A stretch of DNA of 64,000 bases from Paraconexibacter antarcticus (GCF_024220175.1 NZ_CP098502.1:2604001-2668000); one strand, 5' to 3'; shown: positions 1 through 8,917, counted from the first letter of the stretch. A program made the numbers and translations. The notes: generated by a model from the letters alone, not told the origin.

Positions 1-280
1 TCTTGATCTTGATCTTGAAATGGCTGGCGTGCTCGCGTGGCTGCAGGTTGCCCTCAAACACGATCGGCCGCCGGGCGGTGAAGCGGGCGTAGTGGTGGAC
101 GATGGAGCAGGCCAGCAGCTGGTGGTCGGCCCCGCTGTGACGCAGGATGAGGGTCACGCGCGGGAGCCCGGGGACGGGGGTGGCCGGGCGCCCCGAGGAC
201 CCCGAGCCGCATCCCGACGCCAGCAGCGTGACGCCCGTCAGCACGAGGGGTGCCGCGTGCCACGCGGCCCGCACGCTCAT
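1..280 (-). CDS. Putative secreted lipoprotein, partial (runs off the left edge)
   Basis: The first 93 codons of a minus-strand gene whose 3' end lies outside the window. It begins with ATG at 280, overlapping the stop of the collagen-like gene by four bases (ATGA), so it is probably translationally coupled. The N-terminus has a charged start, a hydrophobic stretch and a lipobox ending LLASGC near residue 23, followed by a Gly/Ser/Pro linker, which indicates a lipid-anchored extracytoplasmic protein. I do not recognise the mature part; it includes a basic, beta-rich stretch close to the edge. The context (last visible gene of a surface-glycan operon, after two small secreted proteins) points to a cell-surface role, but no function can be assigned. 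Confidence 0.6.
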   Translation of the reverse strand, partial: MSVRAAWHAAPLVLTGVTLLASGCGSGSSGRPATPVPGLPRVTLILRHSGADHQLLACSIVHHYARFTARRPIVFEGNLQPREHASHFKIKIK

Positions 281-948
281 CCCGAGTTCGCCGTCCCGCC
301 GAACCAGCAGCCCTTGGCGGACCCCGCGCCGAAGGCGCCCTGCTCGGCGCCGTAGGCGAGGGTCGTCACGCCGCCGGTCGGTGTGGAGAACGTGGCGGTG
401 CCCTGGAGGTGACCGGTGGAGGCGATCGTCTGCGTCCCGCTGATCAGGAAGTCGTTCTTCTGCACCAACTCGGTCGTCGTCGCCGGGGGCGTGCCACCGA
501 TGATGTTCGCCGCGTGCAGGATCGCGTGGTCCACGCGCGTCTTCGCCGTGACGAGGATCGTCGGGCCGGTCGTGCAGCTCGCTGTGAGCACCAGGCCGCC
601 GTGGTCGTAGATCACCTGGTTGGTGGTGCCCGGGTCGGCGCGGAAGTCCAGGACGGTGGCCGCCGCGGATCCGCCGGCCCCCGTCCCGCCGGCGGGACCG
701 GCCGGGCCGGGGGGGCCGGACGGGCCACGGGGGCCGGGCCGCGCCGCGAGCTTCAGCGCTTTGCGCGACCGTGCGTCCGCGGTCTTGGCGAGTTTGAGCG
801 CCTTGGTGACGGAGGTCTTCAGGCTGCTGAGCGAGGGCCCGCCGAGGGCGGGCGATGCCGCCACGCTCAGTAGGAGGACGGTGGCGACGAGCGCCCCGGC
901 GGTGATCGTGGAGCGTCCGGCTCGGCGGGTGCTCGCTGGGGTTTTCAC
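277..948 (-). CDS. Small secreted protein with a collagen-like segment
   Basis: A 223-residue protein starting with GTG at 948, which overlaps the preceding stop (GTGA). Residues 1-36 form a signal peptide with a basic start, a hydrophobic core and a small-residue cleavage region. A Lys/Ala-rich helical stretch follows (about 38-68), then a short Gly-x-y collagen-like run (about 72-92, with repeated GP and GPAGPAG), then a beta-rich C-terminal domain of about 130 residues containing two Cys. This plan of helix, short collagen stalk and globular head is common in secreted proteins of Solirubrobacterales, but the head is unrecognised. It sits at the distal end of the glycan operon, so it may be a substrate or partner of the glycan, which is an inference. 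Confidence 0.72.
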   Translation of the reverse strand: MKTPASTRRAGRSTITAGALVATVLLLSVAASPALGGPSLSSLKTSVTKALKLAKTADARSRKALKLAARPGPRGPSGPPGPAGPAGGTGAGGSAAATVLDFRADPGTTNQVIYDHGGLVLTASCTTGPTILVTAKTRVDHAILHAANIIGGTPPATTTELVQKNDFLISGTQTIASTGHLQGTATFSTPTGGVTTLAYGAEQGAFGAGSAKGCWFGGTANSG

Positions 949-1409
949 CGGTGGATGCCGAAGTAGCGCTTGTTGCTGGACTTGCCGCCGGCGACCGCCA
1001 CGGCCGAGAAGTACGTGACGCGGGCATGACCCCTCGGCGTCGGTGCCTTGATGAGCGCTTTGAAGACACCGGTCCCGCTCCCGCCGGTGATGTGCAGCGT
1101 GGTGAGGCGCCGGAAGTGACGCCCGCTGCAGCGCTCGACCTTGATGTCGACCGGGAAGTGCTTGGGGGGCGCCGGTGTGACCGTCCCCTTGTATTTCAGC
1201 TTCGAGCCGCGGGGGAAGATGTAGACGTTCTTGTGCTTGCCGCAGAAACGGGCGTGGTGATGGCTGCCGGGCCCCTTGACCTTGAGCTTGACGGTCGGCG
1301 TCACCGCAGCGCTCGAGCTGCCTATGGAACCAGCTCCGAGAGCGACGGCGAGGCCGGTGGCGAGTGCGGCCGCGGTGCGAAGCGGTCGGTGTGTGGATGT
1401 GTCAGACAT
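945..1409 (-). CDS. Small secreted basic protein, function unknown
   Basis: About 154 residues. Two starts are possible: ATG at 1427, overlapping the epimerase stop (ATGA), or ATG at 1409. I prefer 1409 because AAGGAG lies nine bases upstream of it and the resulting N-terminus is a clean signal peptide (basic start, then an Ala/Gly/Leu-rich core ending near residue 36). The mature part is rich in Lys, Arg and His, contains two Cys and looks like one beta-sandwich domain. I do not recognise the family. It is in the middle of an operon with coupled neighbours on both sides. Export to the cell surface is the only role the sequence supports. Confidence 0.68.
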   Translation of the reverse strand: MSDTSTHRPLRTAAALATGLAVALGAGSIGSSSAAVTPTVKLKVKGPGSHHHARFCGKHKNVYIFPRGSKLKYKGTVTPAPPKHFPVDIKVERCSGRHFRRLTTLHITGGSGTGVFKALIKAPTPRGHARVTYFSAVAVAGGKSSNKRYFGIHR

Positions 1410-1423
1410 GGTGCGGGACTCCT

Positions 1424-2416
1424 TCATGGGATGGGAACCGGCAAGGGGGTGAGTGAGGCATGGGCGGCGTACTGGGCCCGCAGGCCGTCGTCGAGACTGA
1501 TCAGCGCGCGGTAGCCGAGGTCGCGCAGGGCGAGGGTGCCGTCCGCGCGGGTCTCGCGGACGTCGCCGCGCGGGGCGCGGGAGTACGTTCGCTCAAGGGG
1601 GCGGCCGACGACGTGCTCCATCCGGCCGATGACCTCCTCGAGGCTCACGGCCGAGCCCCCGCCGATGTTGTAGGCGTGCCCCGGTACGCCGTGCTCGGCA
1701 GCGGCGAGCGTGCCGCGCACCACATCATCGACGTAGGTGAACTCGCGCAGCTGCAGGCCGTCGCCGAGGACGGGGAGGGGTCGCTCGGCGAGCGCGGCGT
1801 CGAAGAACCGCGTGAACGCCATGTCCGGGCGCTGGCGGGGCCCGTACACGGTGAAGTAGCGCAGCCCGATCACCGGGACGTTGCGGGTGCGGTGGTAGAC
1901 CTTCGCGATCTCCTCGGTGGCGTGCTTGCTCATCGCGTACGGCGAGATCGGCGCCAGCGGATCGTCCTCGCCGCTGGGGTAGCGCTCGGCGTTGCCGTAC
2001 ACCGAGGAGGACGACGCGTACACGAACGCCTGCACCGGGTTGCGTGACGCCTGCTCCAGCAGGCGCTGGGTCACCTGGATGTTGTTGCGCACGTACGTCT
2101 TGAAACCACCGCCGAAGCTCGGGCGCACACCCGGCTGGCCCGCCAGGTGGTAGACGATGTCGATCCCCTCCAGCAGGCCGATGACGCGCCGGACACCAAG
2201 GTCCAGTTCGCGGAAGGAAAAGCCGGGCAGCCCGGTGAGCTGCCCCAGGTTGCGCTCCTTGACGGCCCGCGGGTAGAACGGCGTGAAGCAGTCCACCCCG
2301 ATCACCTGGTGGCCGTCGGCGAGCAGCTGCGCTGCCAGGTGCGAGCCGATGAAGCCCGCGCAACCGGTCACGAGCGCCGTGTACGGGGTCTGCGGCTCAA
2401 GTGCTTGTCGGGACAT
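1424..2416 (-). CDS. NAD-dependent sugar-nucleotide epimerase/dehydratase
   Basis: A 330-residue extended short-chain dehydrogenase. The Rossmann motif GxxGxxG is at residues 18-24, the SSSSVYG serine segment at about 135-141, and the catalytic Tyr160-x3-Lys164 pair follows. The family includes UDP-glucose and UDP-glucuronate 4-epimerases and dTDP-glucose 4,6-dehydratases; the overall layout looks closest to the 4-epimerase branch, but the substrate cannot be read with certainty. AAGGAGG lies four bases before the ATG, and the gene overlaps the end of the ABC-glycosyltransferase gene by 20 bases. It probably supplies an activated sugar to the glycosyltransferases encoded just upstream in the same transcript. 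It acts in the cytoplasm. Confidence 0.9.
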   Translation of the reverse strand: MSRQALEPQTPYTALVTGCAGFIGSHLAAQLLADGHQVIGVDCFTPFYPRAVKERNLGQLTGLPGFSFRELDLGVRRVIGLLEGIDIVYHLAGQPGVRPSFGGGFKTYVRNNIQVTQRLLEQASRNPVQAFVYASSSSVYGNAERYPSGEDDPLAPISPYAMSKHATEEIAKVYHRTRNVPVIGLRYFTVYGPRQRPDMAFTRFFDAALAERPLPVLGDGLQLREFTYVDDVVRGTLAAAEHGVPGHAYNIGGGSAVSLEEVIGRMEHVVGRPLERTYSRAPRGDVRETRADGTLALRDLGYRALISLDDGLRAQYAAHASLTPLPVPIP

Positions 2417-5400
2417 GATCCTCCTTGGTCAGCGTGCCCGCGAGCACTTGTTCGAAGACGTCGACGGCGCGCGCGAGCCCGTCCAGCGGGACCGGCGCGA
2501 CGGGCGGGCGGGGACGGTCCAGCGCGGCCGTGATCGCTGCGCCCAGATGGTCCGCGCAGCCGGCGTCGGCAGTGACCGCCTGCGCAACACCCCAGGCGTG
2601 CAGCCGCGCCGCGCGAAGCGCCTGCTCCTGGCTGGGCCCGCGCCGCGGCACGATCACAGCCGGCAGGCGGAAGGACAGCAGGTCGCAGGTGGTGTTGTAG
2701 CCCGGCATGGCGACCAGGCAGTCGGCGAGCGCGACGTGGGCGCGCAGGTTGGGAATCACCCGGCGCACCGTGATGCCGGCGGCGGCGCCCATTGCGGCGA
2801 GGCGGTCGTGTTCGACGCCGTCCATGAGCGGTCCGGTCACCATCATCCAGGTGCCGCCGCGCCCGGGGCGCACGGCGGCGGCCGCGTGCACGAACGGCTC
2901 CAGCAGCAGTCCGCCGTCGGCGCCGCCGCCGCTGGTCGCGATGACGAACGGGCGCTCGAGCAGCGGCACGTCGATGTCGCTCTGTGCGCCCCGGCCTAGA
3001 TAGCCGCAGTAGTGGGTGCGGTCGGCCAGTGCGCCGGTGAGTCCGTAGTCGGTGGCGAAGTCGGCGATCGAGCGGTCCCCGTAGACGCAGATCGCCGCGT
3101 AATAGCGGTGCAGCGCCTCGTAGGTGCCGTTGGCCTCCCACAGCTCACGGACAAAAGGCGGCTCGTCGATGACGTCGCGGAAGCCCGCCACGGCACGGCC
3201 GCCGCCGCGCTCGAGTTCGGCCAGAGCGCCGAGCAGCTCACCGTGGGGCCCGGCGGGCAGGAAGTCGGCGACGAGCAGGTCCGGACGGAACCGGCGCACC
3301 GTCTCCTCCAAAAGCTCCGCGCGCAGCGACATGATGTCGGCGTGGGCCAGTGGCAGGTCACGGGCGCGCCAGGTCCGGTAGCGGTCAACCATCGCCAGCG
3401 ACGGCAGCTTGACGTAGTCGATCCCGGGCGGGTACTCGAACATGCCGGCAGCGTGCGATCCGGTCACCATCAGGATGGCGGTCTCCGGATGCCGGGCGTG
3501 GAAGGCGGTCGCGAGGTCCAGCTGGCGCTGCAGATGGCCCAGACCGACGCCGTTGTGGGAGTAGAAGAGGATCCGCTGGCCCGCGACGCCGCGCGGCTTG
3601 GCGCGGCGCTCGGGTGCCCCGGGGGGTCGCCGGCCGGCACCCTCGAACTCGGCCGCCAGGCTGCGGAAGCGCGAGGAGTCACGCAGCAGCGTGTCGTGAT
3701 CGCCCTGCGCCACCACGCGGCCCGCGTCGAGCACGATGATCTGGTCGCAGTCGCGCACCAGGCGCAGGTCGTGCGTGACGAGCACGGTCGTGCGGCCGTG
3801 CATGAGCACCGTGAGCGCGTCGAAGACCTCCTGGCGGGTGACGGGGTCCAGCCCGCTGCTGGGCTCGTCGAGCAGCAGGACGGGGCATTCACGGACGAGT
3901 GCGCGGGCGATCGCCACGCGCTGGCGCTGCCCGCCGGAGAGCGAAGCGCCGCGCTCGCTGACGACGGTGTCGTAGCCCTCGGGCAGGCGCGAGGCGAACT
4001 CGTCCACCCCTGCCGCGGCCGCGGCCGCCGCGACCTCCTCGTCGCTGGCGTCGGGGTGCCCGTAACGGATGTTCTCGGCGATCGACAGCCCGAAGAGGAC
4101 GGAGTCCTGCTCGACGAGAGCGACCTGCCGGCGCAGCGAGTGCAGCGTCACGTCGCGCACGTCATGGCCGTCGACGGTCACGCGGCCGGCCGTCGCGTCG
4201 AACAGCCGCGGGATCATCCGCAGGAGCGTCGACTTGCCGCTGCCGGTCGCGCCGACGATCGCGATCGAGCTCCCCGGCTGCACCTCGAGCGTGATCGACT
4301 CCAGGACCGGCTCGTCCGGGCGATAGGCGAAATGAACGTCATCGAAGGCGATGCGGCCGGTCAGCGGCGGCGCCTCGATCGCGCCGGGGAGGTCCTGCAG
4401 GTCGGGCTCGGTGTCCAGCAGGTCGAGGATGCGCTCGGCGGCCGACAGCGCCTTGGCGGAGCGCTGCACCGTCTTGGAGGCGCGGCGCAGCGGCCGGTAG
4501 GCGGCGCGCAGGTAGGAGATGAAGACGATCAGCTCCCCCGGCGTGAGCGCGCCGTGGATCGCGCGCAGCGTCCCGACCCAAAGAACCACGATCGTGCCCG
4601 CCGCCAGCGCAAGCTCGATGCTGCGGTTCATCTTCGCCTCCAGCCGGGCGCCCTTGATGCCCTGCTTGAGGCTGCGGCGGTTGAGATCGTGGTAGCGCTC
4701 CTGCTCACGCTCCTCCGCAGTGTGCAGCTGCACCACCGACATCCCGGCGAGCGCCTCGTGCATGATCGCCGCCGTCTGCCCCTCGCGGCGCCGCTGGCGC
4801 TTGGCGTTGACGCGGATGCGCCCGCCGTAGAAGCTCGAGATGATGATGACCAGTGGCATCACGACGCCCGCCGCGAGCGTGAGCACCGGGTCCACGAGCG
4901 TCATCACTACGAGCATCAGGATGATCAGCACGATGCCGGTGCTGAGGTTGACGATCGAGTCGATGAGGACGTCGCGCAGCAGCACGATGTCGGAGGTCAG
5001 CCGCATGAGCGTGTCGCCCGTGCTGCGGCTCTGGTGAAACGACAGCGGCAGCCGGTGCAGATGCCGGTACAGGCGCGTGCGGATGCCGTACACGATCTCC
5101 TGGGCGGCGCGCGAGAGCAGGTAGTCCTGCCACTGGTAGGCGACGCCGCGGATGACGGCGAGGACCGCGAGGATCAGCGCCGCCCCTCCCAGCAACGCCA
5201 GGGGGGTGGTACCGAAGACCGTGAACGGCCGGATCAGCCAGTTGTACTCGGTCGGGCGATGGAAGAGGACCTGGTCGAAGACGACCTTCAGCGGCCACGG
5301 CTCCGCGACCCGCGCGAGCGCGTAGATCACCGCGAACGCCGTGCCCGCACCCAGCGCCCCGCGGCGCTTGCGGATGTCGCGGCGGAAGCGGTGGATGACC

Positions 5401-5450
5401 ATCCGCCCGCGGCCCGCACGGTCCTTCGGGGTGCTCGCGCCGGGGTTCAC
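2397..5450 (-). CDS. ABC exporter half-transporter fused to a GT28/MurG-like glycosyltransferase
   Basis: A 1,017-residue fusion. The start is GTG at 5450, inside the stop of the preceding glycosyltransferase (GTGA) with AGGAGG seven bases upstream; the reading frame stays open further upstream but that part is not expected to be translated. Residues about 30-340 form the membrane domain of an exporter half. Residues about 365-600 are an ATPase domain with Walker A GATGSGKST (400-408), signature LSGGQ (504-508), Walker B LLLDEP (526-531) and the switch His (560). Residues about 626-1017 are a glycosyltransferase of the MurG/GT28 type, beginning RILFYSHNGVGLGH and carrying a conserved GYNT donor-site motif near the end. 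Such an arrangement would place sugar transfer at the mouth of a lipid or glycolipid exporter. No obvious break separates the parts. The exact cargo is unknown. Confidence 0.9.
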   Translation of the reverse strand: MNPGASTPKDRAGRGRMVIHRFRRDIRKRRGALGAGTAFAVIYALARVAEPWPLKVVFDQVLFHRPTEYNWLIRPFTVFGTTPLALLGGAALILAVLAVIRGVAYQWQDYLLSRAAQEIVYGIRTRLYRHLHRLPLSFHQSRSTGDTLMRLTSDIVLLRDVLIDSIVNLSTGIVLIILMLVVMTLVDPVLTLAAGVVMPLVIIISSFYGGRIRVNAKRQRRREGQTAAIMHEALAGMSVVQLHTAEEREQERYHDLNRRSLKQGIKGARLEAKMNRSIELALAAGTIVVLWVGTLRAIHGALTPGELIVFISYLRAAYRPLRRASKTVQRSAKALSAAERILDLLDTEPDLQDLPGAIEAPPLTGRIAFDDVHFAYRPDEPVLESITLEVQPGSSIAIVGATGSGKSTLLRMIPRLFDATAGRVTVDGHDVRDVTLHSLRRQVALVEQDSVLFGLSIAENIRYGHPDASDEEVAAAAAAAGVDEFASRLPEGYDTVVSERGASLSGGQRQRVAIARALVRECPVLLLDEPSSGLDPVTRQEVFDALTVLMHGRTTVLVTHDLRLVRDCDQIIVLDAGRVVAQGDHDTLLRDSSRFRSLAAEFEGAGRRPPGAPERRAKPRGVAGQRILFYSHNGVGLGHLQRQLDLATAFHARHPETAILMVTGSHAAGMFEYPPGIDYVKLPSLAMVDRYRTWRARDLPLAHADIMSLRAELLEETVRRFRPDLLVADFLPAGPHGELLGALAELERGGGRAVAGFRDVIDEPPFVRELWEANGTYEALHRYYAAICVYGDRSIADFATDYGLTGALADRTHYCGYLGRGAQSDIDVPLLERPFVIATSGGGADGGLLLEPFVHAAAAVRPGRGGTWMMVTGPLMDGVEHDRLAAMGAAAGITVRRVIPNLRAHVALADCLVAMPGYNTTCDLLSFRLPAVIVPRRGPSQEQALRAARLHAWGVAQAVTADAGCADHLGAAITAALDRPRPPVAPVPLDGLARAVDVFEQVLAGTLTKEDHVPTST

Positions 5451-6601
5451 GCCGTCAGCCTCCTGCCGGCGGCGATCGTGGTCAGGACCTGGTGGGCGAT
5501 CGCCGCCCACGAACGGTGCTGCAGGACGTGCGCGCGCGCGAGACGCCCGCGGGCGTGCGTCCCGGCGGGGTCCTGGGCGAGCGCGACGATCGCTTGCGTC
5601 AGGTTCACGGCGTCACCCGGTGCCACGAGCACACCGCGCTCCCCGTGGCCGAGCAGCTCCGGGAGCTCGCCCAGGGCGCTGGCCACCGGGCAGACCGCCG
5701 CCGCCATGTACTCCAGAACCTTCAGCGGCGAGAACCAGAAGTCGTCCAGTGCCAGGTAGGGGGCGGCGCCCACGTCCCAGGTGGCGATGCGCGCGCGCGT
5801 GGCCGCGTGGTCCAGAGCACCGAGGTGGCGCAGCTCGGCGGGCGCGACCGCCGCAGCGGTTACGGCGTCGGTCAGCGGGCCGTGCCCGATGACCTCCAGG
5901 ACGAGTCCGGGGACGTTCTGCGCGGCGAGCGCACAGGCCTGCAGCAGGACCTCGACGCCGTGCCACGGCTTCAGGCTGCCCGCGAACCCGACAACGAGGG
6001 GGCCGGCGCCGGGGCCGGCTGAGACCGGGGCATCCCCGTCGACCCCGTTGGGCACCACGGCGACACGCGCGGGGTCCGCGCCGTGGGCGACGACGTGTGC
6101 GGCCAGTGGCGGCGAGACGACCATGACGTGGTCGGTGGCCGCGAGGATCTCGCGCTCCAGAGACTGCGCCTGCTCCGGATGCGGAAGCGTGCGGAAGCGC
6201 GTGGCCTCATCGCGTAGCGGCGCGTTGACCTCCAGGACGTGCGGAATGCCCAGGGCCCGGGCGGCGCGCACCCCGGCGGCCGAGAAGAGGGAGAAGCGCT
6301 CGTATATGGCGTCGACCCCGCCTGCGCGCGCGGCCGTCTGCACCGCGGCGGCCTGGTCGTCCACCGCCGCCTCCAGCGCCGCGAGCGTGAGCTTGCGAGG
6401 CAGGACGCCCGGGATGGCGACGAGGTCCACGTCCGCGGGCGGATCGGCGCCCTCCGGCTCGATCCGCGGGGCCGCCACGACGACGTGCGCGCCCGCCCGG
6501 GTGAGCGCGCGCGTCAGCTCACGGACGTGGATCGAGGCGCCCTTGAGACCCAGGACGGGGACGCCCGGATCGGCGTTCAGATACATCACGCGGGGGGTCA
6601 T
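5447..6601 (-). CDS. GT4-like glycosyltransferase
   Basis: A 384-residue GT-B fold enzyme. The N-terminal half begins with the glycine-rich segment typical of the acceptor domain (GLKGASIHVREL, about 19-30). The C-terminal half has VPNGVDGD, GFAGSLKPWHG and an FSPLKVLEYMAAA donor-binding segment, all typical of the GT4 family of retaining transferases that use nucleotide sugars. The ATG at 6601 overlaps the previous stop (ATGA) and the gene's own stop overlaps the next start, so it is coupled on both sides. It is probably a cytoplasmic enzyme that extends the glycan exported by the downstream ABC fusion. Donor and acceptor cannot be predicted. Confidence 0.88.
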   Translation of the reverse strand: MTPRVMYLNADPGVPVLGLKGASIHVRELTRALTRAGAHVVVAAPRIEPEGADPPADVDLVAIPGVLPRKLTLAALEAAVDDQAAAVQTAARAGGVDAIYERFSLFSAAGVRAARALGIPHVLEVNAPLRDEATRFRTLPHPEQAQSLEREILAATDHVMVVSPPLAAHVVAHGADPARVAVVPNGVDGDAPVSAGPGAGPLVVGFAGSLKPWHGVEVLLQACALAAQNVPGLVLEVIGHGPLTDAVTAAAVAPAELRHLGALDHAATRARIATWDVGAAPYLALDDFWFSPLKVLEYMAAAVCPVASALGELPELLGHGERGVLVAPGDAVNLTQAIVALAQDPAGTHARGRLARAHVLQHRSWAAIAHQVLTTIAAGRRLTA

Positions 6602-7878
6602 CCCGCCACGTCTCCCGCCACGATGCCAGCCGCCGCTAGGGCGGCGGACACCGACGGCAGATTGGCGGCGCGGTCAAAGCTCGCAGTCGCGCTCGTACGC
6701 GCTGCGGCGCCCAGGGCCGCCCGCAGGCCGGGGTCCGCCAGTGCGCGCTGCAGCGCGTCGGCCAGCGCGACGGGCTCGTCGGGCGCGACGAGCAGCCCGC
6801 TCTCGCCGTGCTGGACGGCTTCCTGAATCCCGGGGAGGGTCGTCGCCACGACCGGCAGCCCGCGGACCATCGCCTCGACGAGGACGTTCGGGAGCCCGTC
6901 GCGGTCCCCATCGGCCAACTGGCGGCAGGCGAGCGCGAAGACGTCCGCGCGGTCGTACTCGGCCCGCACCTCGGCGGCCTCCAGGGGGCCAAGAAAGGTC
7001 AGCACGTCATCCAGATGCAGCTCATGGACCAGACGCTGCAGGCCACCCCACGAGGGTCCGTCGCCCGCGATGCGTAGCCGGAAGCTCACGCTGCGGTCGC
7101 GCAGCAGCGCTGCCGCGCGCAGCAGCGTGTCGTAGCCCTTCTTCTCGACGAGGCGGCCCACGGCGAGCACGATGGGGACGTCGTTGGCCGGCTCCGGGCG
7201 CGCGGCGGGCGGGACCTCGACGCCGTGGTGGATGAGGTGCACCGGGGTGTGCGAGCCCGCGAGCGCCTGCAGGTGATCCCTCGACTCCTGCGTACACGCC
7301 AGAACCGCCTCGGCGCCGCGCACCTTCGCCCGCAGCTCCTTGACGGGGGTCAGCCAGACGTCCTTGGCGTGAGCCGACATGGCGTACGGGGTCCCGGCCA
7401 GCAGAGCGGCGAAGCGGCCAATGGTGGCGGGCTTGTGCGCGAAGTGGATGTAGACGGGGGGCGCACCCAGGCGCAGCATCCGGTGGGCCAGTAGGGCCGC
7501 CTGTTTGAAGCGCGCGCGAGAGAAGTCCGGCGACGCCACGATCTCGGCCACACCCGACAGGTACCGGTCGCGGCCGTGGAGCAGCAGGGCGGCGTGGGCG
7601 GCGCGCACGGCGATCGTCCGGGCCGGCTGGGCGTCGTCGAGGTAGTCCACGCGCGCCCGCAGATCCGCGACGAGGTCCTGCTCGATGATCTCCTCGGGAT
7701 GACGCAGGGCGAAGATGTGTAGCTGCACGCCGCGGCGCTCGAGGTCCAGGAGCTCGTTCAGGACGAACGTCTCCGACAGGCGCGGGAAGCCGTTGAGGAC
7801 GACGATCAGGTCGGGATCGGATGGAGCGCGCGCAGCAACAGGCATATCGAGATAACACCAGTGCATCGGCAAGATCAC
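6598..7878 (-). CDS. GT4-like glycosyltransferase
   Basis: A 426-residue GT-B enzyme distinct from its neighbour. The N-terminal segment reads NGFPRLSETFVLNEL, a signature of a branch of actinobacterial capsule and exopolysaccharide transferases. The C-terminal half has HHGVEVP, AVGRLVEKKGYDTLL and the donor-binding EAMVRGLPVVAT segment with the expected E-x7-E type spacing. The GTG at 7878 overlaps the methyltransferase stop (GTGA), so I keep this start although two Met codons follow within 12 residues. Cytoplasmic; probably adds one sugar of the surface glycan. The specificity is unknown. Confidence 0.87.
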   Translation of the reverse strand: MILPMHWCYLDMPVAARAPSDPDLIVVLNGFPRLSETFVLNELLDLERRGVQLHIFALRHPEEIIEQDLVADLRARVDYLDDAQPARTIAVRAAHAALLLHGRDRYLSGVAEIVASPDFSRARFKQAALLAHRMLRLGAPPVYIHFAHKPATIGRFAALLAGTPYAMSAHAKDVWLTPVKELRAKVRGAEAVLACTQESRDHLQALAGSHTPVHLIHHGVEVPPAARPEPANDVPIVLAVGRLVEKKGYDTLLRAAALLRDRSVSFRLRIAGDGPSWGGLQRLVHELHLDDVLTFLGPLEAAEVRAEYDRADVFALACRQLADGDRDGLPNVLVEAMVRGLPVVATTLPGIQEAVQHGESGLLVAPDEPVALADALQRALADPGLRAALGAAARTSATASFDRAANLPSVSAALAAAGIVAGDVAG

Positions 7879-8828
7879 ACCTCGGCATGAAACTTGCCGG
7901 GATCACGGAGGCGCAGGATCGCGGTGATCGACTGGCTGACGAGGTCCGGACCGGTCACCCCGGCCAGCACGGTGTCCGCGACCTCAGGGTGCTCACCGAG
8001 CAGGCTCCGGGCCAGAGAAGACGATTCCACGCTCCAGCTGACGAGGTCCCACGGCCCGCTGGCCAGCAGCGCGACCCGCCATGCGGCGATGCCGAGCCGG
8101 TTCAGCGACGTGACGAACTGCGCACGCCGAACGCCCCGCCGCGCGCCCGCGATCTGCAGCGCCGCGCGGGCGAAATCCTCGGGGGCCAGCCTCGCGTGTG
8201 CCCAGGGGATGTCGATCAGGCCGCCCGCGTGGCAGCCCTTGACCCAGAAGTACGGGTCGATGACGTGGTGGGCGATGCCGCCGGGCCGCACCACCCGGGT
8301 GAGCTCGCGCAGCGTCGCGTCCAACGGCTGCAGATGCTCCAGCGCCGCGCGTGACCACACCAGGTCGATGCTGTCGTCCGCCAGGCCGAGCGCGGCGGCA
8401 TCGGCCGCGCGGACCTGAAGCGGGAGCTCGGCGAGGGCCGCCCGTGAGTTCAGAGCACTGCCGGCCGCGGCGAGCGCCGCGGTGACCAGCCGGTGCGCTC
8501 GCGTGCCGCGGTCACCGGGCGCCAGCAGTGCCGGGACCCGGTCGAGGGCGATCACCTCGCCCACGCGGTCCGCCGCCGCGATCACGCTCTCCAGGCCGGC
8601 ACCGCAGCCGATGTCGAGCGCCCGCAGCGGGCCGGGCTGCCCGAGTGCGAGTCGCGCGTCGGCGATCCGGCGCCGGGCGGCGACGACGCGCCGCGTCGCC
8701 GCGAGGTCGTAGTCGGCCTGCGTCCACGCCGCCGTCGGGGTCCCGGAGGGCCGGCCGCGCAGCACGGCCTCGCGGAAACCCGGGACGATCGTCAGCTCGC
8801 GCCCGTCGGTGGTCGTGAAAGCGGGCAT
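7875..8828 (-). CDS. SAM-dependent methyltransferase
   Basis: About 317 residues from ATG 8828. The frame is open to a GTG at 8942, and the true start is uncertain because neither has a good ribosome binding site; the extra 38 residues are low-complexity, so I prefer the shorter form. Motif I is LDIGCGAGLE, followed by an acidic residue (ALDRVP) at the end of strand 2. A SRAALEHLQPLDATLRE segment and VRPGGIAHHVIDPYFW mark a class I methyltransferase. It is the first gene of the overlapping glycan operon. It could methylate a sugar of the glycan, which is an inference from position. Confidence 0.8.
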   Translation of the reverse strand: MPAFTTTDGRELTIVPGFREAVLRGRPSGTPTAAWTQADYDLAATRRVVAARRRIADARLALGQPGPLRALDIGCGAGLESVIAAADRVGEVIALDRVPALLAPGDRGTRAHRLVTAALAAAGSALNSRAALAELPLQVRAADAAALGLADDSIDLVWSRAALEHLQPLDATLRELTRVVRPGGIAHHVIDPYFWVKGCHAGGLIDIPWAHARLAPEDFARAALQIAGARRGVRRAQFVTSLNRLGIAAWRVALLASGPWDLVSWSVESSSLARSLLGEHPEVADTVLAGVTGPDLVSQSITAILRLRDPGKFHAEV

Positions 8829-8917
8829 CCGGCGAGTCGACCACACCCGGCGCACGAGCACCAGTCCGGCGGGGGGCACAGTGGCCGCCGCCGCGGGACT
8901 CGGCCGCCCGCCGGGGC

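Noticed and set aside
3012..5759. 915-residue plus-strand frame over the ABC-GT gene
   Set aside because: It is the antisense shadow of the fusion gene; rich in Arg, Val, Asp and His, with no domain, as expected from GC-rich codon bias.
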